Assembly: GCA_019313605.1 (NCBI GenBank)
Contig: JAFDAW010000011.1
Span: 1 to 18,939, forward strand
DNA: 18,939 bases
Source of the DNA: Deltaproteobacteria bacterium
GTDB taxonomy: Bacteria; Myxococcota_A; UBA9160; SMWR01
Direction of reading: 5' to 3'
Shown: in pieces, positions 16,551-18,939 of the stretch
Layout: each line of letters opens with the position of its first letter
How positions within the stretch are numbered: the stretch's first letter is position 1
Notes under the pieces: model-generated
Told to the model about the DNA's origin: nothing
The model's database searches: none
The model's input: the letters and a program-made list of their open reading frames with translations, nothing else
Translations under genes and position numbers: made by a program

Positions 16551-16652
16551 TTCGATCCTCTATCGATCGATGACGACGGCAGCGCCCCGTCGACCGATCG
16601 TTCGAATGCACGGGCGGTCGCATCCGTCGGCTTCTGCCGCAGCGAATTCATG

Positions 16653-16668
16653 AGCAAGTTTCAGGCCA
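16653..16668 (-). promoter_or_regulatory. Sigma-54 (-24/-12) promoter of the ccsA unit
   Basis: On the - strand this reads TGGCCTGAAACTTGCT, against the consensus TGGCACG-N4-TTGCW: GG and GC have the required 10-base spacing, with 2 mismatches at the less conserved positions. The predicted start is near 16642, giving a leader of about 90 bases before ccsA. Confidence 0.65.
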
Positions 16669-16774
16669 GAACTCTTTGCGCGATTCGCGGTGGCAGCAGC
16701 GCGTCGCGCTGTGGCCTCGCGGGCACCGGAGTGAAGAGTTGCCGATCCGCTGCTGGCGTAGCGCCTTGCCGCCT

Positions 16775-16790
16775 CTCGCAATCCTGCGAG
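16775..16790. promoter_or_regulatory. Enhancer-like palindrome, site 1
   Basis: CTCGCAATCCTGCGAG, a perfect palindrome with a 4-base centre (arms extend to TCTCGCA/TGCGAGA, 16774-16791). Its centre is about 115 bases from the - strand sigma-54 promoter and about 270 from the + strand one, which suits an enhancer-binding protein dimer. Confidence 0.6.
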
Positions 16791-16821
16791 ACCCGCAGCG
16801 GCACCTCTGGCTATTTTCCGC

Positions 16822-16837
16822 GAAAATTCGAATTTTC
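16822..16837. repeat. Perfect 16-base AT-rich palindrome
   Basis: GAAAATTCGAATTTTC is self-complementary over all 16 bases and lies between palindrome 1 and the IHF site. It could bind a further dimeric regulator or simply add curvature. No partner can be named. Confidence 0.5.
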
Positions 16838-16844
16838 CATATGA

Positions 16845-16857
16845 AATCAATGATTTA
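16845..16857 (+). promoter_or_regulatory. IHF-binding consensus
   Basis: AATCAATGATTTA fits the IHF consensus WATCAANNNNTTR at every defined position and sits in the only AT-rich patch of the region, between palindromes 1 and 2. IHF bending commonly helps sigma-54 activators reach promoters. Confidence 0.55.
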
Positions 16858-16863
16858 CACCAC

Positions 16864-16879
16864 CTGGCAAGATTGCGAG
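16864..16879. promoter_or_regulatory. Enhancer-like palindrome, site 2
   Basis: CTGGCAAGATTGCGAG, 12/16 identical to site 1, with one arm mismatch. Its centre is 31 bases (three helical turns) from the centre of site 3, so two dimers would bind the same DNA face. Confidence 0.5.
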
Positions 16880-16894
16880 GCAACAGCCTGGATT

Positions 16895-16910
16895 CTCGAA
16901 GTTCTGCGAG
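16895..16910. promoter_or_regulatory. Enhancer-like palindrome, site 3
   Basis: CTCGAAGTTCTGCGAG, 13/16 identical to site 1. Its centre is about 150 bases upstream of the + strand sigma-54 promoter, a typical enhancer distance. Confidence 0.55.
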
Positions 16911-17048
16911 GCCACAACGTTCAAGCCACCGCGCAACGGCCACACGAGAACGACGCGCGCAGCCTCGAGAGGGATTTTCCGGCGCCCAGAGCTGGCGAAA
17001 AGCCGCCTCGCGGCGCTTCCCACCCGCGACCGCGCAGCCCGATCGACC

Positions 17049-17064
17049 TGGCACAGCCGTTGCA
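17049..17064 (+). promoter_or_regulatory. Sigma-54 (-24/-12) promoter of the tetrahaem unit
   Basis: TGGCACAGCCGTTGCA matches TGGCACG-N4-TTGCW at every conserved position except one (A for G at the seventh). The predicted start is near 17075, 53 bases before the ATG at 17128. Confidence 0.8.
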
Positions 17065-17127
17065 ATTGGAGCCGTTCACGAGCGCTGGCGTGCTGCCGGC
17101 GCAAAGCAGTTTAAAGGGAGATACACC

Positions 17128-17892
17128 ATGGAGTTGACGAATCGTTCATGGGTGATCGCGGCGGCTCTGATCGCGGCACTCTTCATCGCAGGGGGCGCGG
17201 TGGCCGCGCCTGGAGACGGGATTGCGCTGTCCGCTCACGACTTCACCGATGATGCAAGTGTCTCAGTCGGCCTGTGCACCTTCTGCCACACCCCGCACCG
17301 GGCTCAACAGACGAAGCTGCTGTGGAACCACACGCTCTCCAGCCTCGCCTACTCGTGGAGCGACACGACCGTAACCACGAACGGCACCATGCTGCCGAAC
17401 TTCGACAACACCTGGCAGGGCGTCAGCAAGAACTGCCTGTCGTGCCACGACGGCACGGTGGCGGTCGGTGACGTGGCCTGGTTCGACTCCACACCGAATC
17501 AGAACCTGTTCAGCGACCAGCACAACCTTCCCGGCGACCCCCGCCTGATCACCTTCAACAACCCGGGGACGGGCGACATGGCCGGCAACCACCCGGTCGC
17601 ACATCCCTTCCCGTTCCAGGGCGCGGTGAGCACCTATAACTCGGTGACTTCGGGCTCCGAGGTGGTCGCCAGTGGTTGGGTGGCCGATCCGACGGCGGGA
17701 GGAATCCGCCTCTTCAGCGATGACGGATCGGGCAACATCTCGGCGGGCCCGATCAGCGGCCAGGCGGGCATCGAGTGCTCTTCCTGCCACGACCCGCACA
17801 ACGGAAGCCAGGTCTTGGGCAAATACTTCCTGCGCGGAACGCTGACCGGAAGCGACTCGAACTACATCTGCTTGAAGTGCCACGACAAGTAG
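17128..17892 (+). CDS. Secreted tetrahaem c-type cytochrome
   Basis: A 254-residue exported cytochrome: signal peptide about 1-27 (ending AVAA), then four haem sites, CTFCH (50-54), CLSCH (103-107), CSSCH (217-221) and CLKCH (248-252). Conserved surroundings are HDFTDD, CHTPH and LLWNHTL near haem 1, CLSCHDGTVAVGD at haem 2 and CHDPH at haem 3, typical of doubled-CXXCH electron-transfer cytochromes. Extra histidines (His57, His68, HPVAHP) could be distal ligands. Size, haem count and export resemble polymerising tetrahaem cytochromes such as OmcE, but filament formation cannot be read from sequence. Start ATG 17128 has AGGGAG about 8 bases upstream; the longer upstream frame would include the sigma-54 promoter and is rejected. 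It is driven by a near-perfect sigma-54 promoter and followed by a very strong terminator, suggesting high, regulated expression. Confidence 0.9.
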   Translation: MELTNRSWVIAAALIAALFIAGGAVAAPGDGIALSAHDFTDDASVSVGLCTFCHTPHRAQQTKLLWNHTLSSLAYSWSDTTVTTNGTMLPNFDNTWQGVSKNCLSCHDGTVAVGDVAWFDSTPNQNLFSDQHNLPGDPRLITFNNPGTGDMAGNHPVAHPFPFQGAVSTYNSVTSGSEVVASGWVADPTAGGIRLFSDDGSGNISAGPISGQAGIECSSCHDPHNGSQVLGKYFLRGTLTGSDSNYICLKCHDK

Positions 17893-17943
17893 GAAAACAA
17901 CCAGGAGAAACAACGATTCGCCGGGACTCCGGCTTCGAGATGG

Positions 17944-17982
17944 ACAGCGCGCCGAAAAACACCTTTTCGGCGCGCTGTTTTG
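17944..17982 (+). terminator. Strong intrinsic terminator after the tetrahaem gene
   Basis: A perfect 15-bp stem, ACAGCGCGCCGAAAA (17944-17958) and TTTTCGGCGCGCTGT (17964-17978), with a 5-base loop and a TTTTG tail. It lies 51 bases after the stop. The A/T ends of the stem would also give partial termination on the other strand. Confidence 0.88.
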
Positions 17983-18164
17983 TGTTCGTCTTCGGCGGGA
18001 AATTGCAGCTGGTTCGTTGCGGGCCAGCGTGGCGGGGGCATCGCAGGATGGGTACCGTGGGCGCTGCCATGGCGAGGTGGAGATTTCCTCGAACAGCAAC
18101 CGGCTCGAAGGCCACTTTCGCAGCTGAAACGCGAAGGGGCGATCGGCCGTGCGCGCGGAACCCG

Positions 18165-18500
18165 GTGAATCGGCGTCGCCGGGCCGCCCTGATCACCTCG
18201 CTCGCCGCCGTGCTGTCCGGTGCGACGGCCGCCCCCAACGTGCTCGGAAACATCACCATGGACAGGATCTCGACGGCCAACGGGATTTCTCCAGTCGTGT
18301 TTCCGCACTGGAAACACCGCAGCCGGTTCAGGTGCTACGCCTGCCATCCCGATATATTCGAGATGCGAGCCGGTGCCAATGCCATCGACATGGCTGCGCT
18401 CAGCGCCGGAGAATTCTGCGGCCGCTGTCACGATGGAAGAACGGCGTGGGCGATCAGCTTCGAAACCTGCCGCGACTGCCACTCTCTTGAGCAGATGTGA
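18165..18500 (+). CDS. Trihaem c7-type cytochrome (nanowire_3heme-like)
   Basis: A 111-residue exported protein with three haem sites, CYACH, CGRCH and CRDCH, in the c(7)-type trihaem layout: a VVFPHWKH stretch just before haem 1, CHPDIF after it, EFCGRCHDGRTAW at haem 2 and CRDCH at the C-terminus. This matches the trihaem domain family often labelled nanowire_3heme (from memory). I chose GTG 18165 because it gives a compact signal peptide (NRRRRAALITSLAAVLSG, then ATAA); the frame stays open far upstream, but that part overlaps the tetrahaem gene and terminator and has no signal peptide. The ribosome site is weak (GCGGAA). Its stop is 3 bases before the next GTG, in the same frame, so the two are probably co-translated. 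A periplasmic shuttle to an outer-membrane partner is plausible. Confidence 0.8.
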   Translation: MNRRRRAALITSLAAVLSGATAAPNVLGNITMDRISTANGISPVVFPHWKHRSRFRCYACHPDIFEMRAGANAIDMAALSAGEFCGRCHDGRTAWAISFETCRDCHSLEQM

Positions 18501-18503
18501 AGT

Positions 18504-18939
18504 GTGCCGAGCCGCGCGACATGGATACGATGCGCGTCAATCTTGGCACTCGCAATCTTCTCCGCGGGTGACGTTTCGGCCCAGATCGTCAAGCTGACGC
18601 ATTTCGGTGGCGCTGTGGATGTCGGCACAGAGGTCGCTCATCAGAAAACCGAGAGCTCCAACAGCCCCACGAGGACGTTAGATCGGTATCGCTTCCGCGA
18701 GGCCATCCAACTGGCCGTAGACGGTTACGTCATCACCACACAGCTCCTCAACTTCCACCTCGGTGGATCCTTCGGATTACAGCAGGAGCTACTCGAGGGG
18801 TCCGATTCATCCGGCGACACGAACACCATGCTGTTCGGCTACGATGGGTCGCTCACCTTATTTCCGACCAAACCCGCCTCGCTGCTCTTTTTCGCGAAAC
18901 GTTTCGAGGACGAAATGATCCAGAGCTTTGGAACGGACA
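18504..18939 (+). CDS. Exported, probable outer-membrane beta-barrel protein (5' part)
   Basis: This frame is open to the window edge (145 codons) and has a good signal peptide from GTG 18504 (CASILALAIFSAGDVSA, then QIVKL). The mature part alternates polar and hydrophobic residues in strand-like runs with aromatic ends: KLTHFGGAVDVGTEVA, LDRYRFREAIQLAVDGYVIT, LLNFHLGGSFGLQQEL, NTMLFGYDGSLTLF, SLLFFAKRF. That is typical of outer-membrane beta-barrels. I do not recognise a family. It begins 3 bases after the trihaem cytochrome stop. Barrel-plus-multihaem pairs form porin-cytochrome conduits for moving electrons across the outer membrane, and that is my inferred role. An ATG at 18521 lies in another frame and soon hits a stop. 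Confidence 0.6.
   Translation, partial: MPSRATWIRCASILALAIFSAGDVSAQIVKLTHFGGAVDVGTEVAHQKTESSNSPTRTLDRYRFREAIQLAVDGYVITTQLLNFHLGGSFGLQQELLEGSDSSGDTNTMLFGYDGSLTLFPTKPASLLFFAKRFEDEMIQSFGTD

Larger units (their letters stand above)
16551..17127. promoter_or_regulatory. Divergent sigma-54 control region between cytochrome units
   Basis: A 577-base gene-free region between ccsA (-) and the tetrahaem gene (+). It holds two outward-facing sigma-54 promoters, three related 16-base palindromes, an IHF consensus in an AT-rich patch and one further perfect palindrome, each listed separately. Open frames through it lack family features and look like chance. Confidence 0.75.

Noticed and set aside
14791..16623. 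Upstream extension of the 1312-residue frame to a 1923-residue protein starting at 16623
   Set aside because: The extra part lies out of frame over ccsA, is Arg/Pro-rich with no family features, and the ATG at 14790 overlapping the ccsA stop with a signal peptide behind it is a much better start.
5152..18007. 12-mer CGGGAAATTGCA shared by the kinase upstream region (5152-5163) and the trihaem upstream region (17996-18007)
   Set aside because: In 19 kb several shared 12-mers are expected by chance, and the second lies just after a terminator with no further similarity.

Overview
The window is GC-rich and looks like a deltaproteobacterial-type Gram-negative (Myxococcota or Desulfobacterota and relatives). 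I infer this from the multihaem c-type cytochromes, the system II cytochrome c synthase, an NHL/EF-hand-like surface protein with an LPP-hydrophobic-polyarginine sorting tail, and NtrC-type sigma-54 control. Species cannot be read from the sequence.

Left part, about 1-5108, is accessory DNA. It opens with the 3' end of tmRNA (ssrA). The last 28 bases of that gene plus 49 bases beyond recur 3.1 kb further on as a 77-base direct repeat (62/77 identical, no gaps). This is the footprint of an integrated island. The cargo between the repeats is two divergent lipoprotein genes, one with a DUF1349/LamG-like beta-sandwich and one a type-B carboxylesterase. No integrase is visible. To the right lies the wreck of a heavy-metal RND efflux operon: its small secreted leader protein, then only the C-terminal quarter to third of a CzcA/CusA pump.

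Middle part, 5360-9884, is a signalling unit on the + strand: a membrane sensor histidine kinase (CACHE-HAMP-PAS-HisKA-HATPase), an NtrC-type response regulator whose TTG start overlaps the kinase stop, and a secreted dihaem protein made of two cytochrome c'-like repeats.

Right part, 9953-18939, is a cytochrome locus built as two divergent units. On the - strand are ccsA (system II haem ligation), a 1312-residue polypeptide that joins an NHL beta-propeller protein to a 13-14 haem cytochrome, and a secreted two-OB-fold NrfJ-like protein. On the + strand are a secreted tetrahaem cytochrome ending in a very strong terminator, a trihaem c7-type cytochrome, and the start of a secreted, probably outer-membrane beta-barrel protein that runs off the window.

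The 577-base gap between the divergent units carries what looks like a complete sigma-54 control region: one -24/-12 promoter facing each way, three copies of the palindrome CTCGCA-N4-TGCGAG at enhancer distances, and a perfect IHF consensus. The NtrC-type regulator 8 kb away is the only sigma-54 activator in the window and is the natural candidate for these sites. The working hypothesis is a regulated, self-contained extracellular or trans-outer-membrane electron-transfer system, with 22 canonical haem motifs plus one CX3CH encoded in the window. Function is inferred from family membership and context, not demonstrated.
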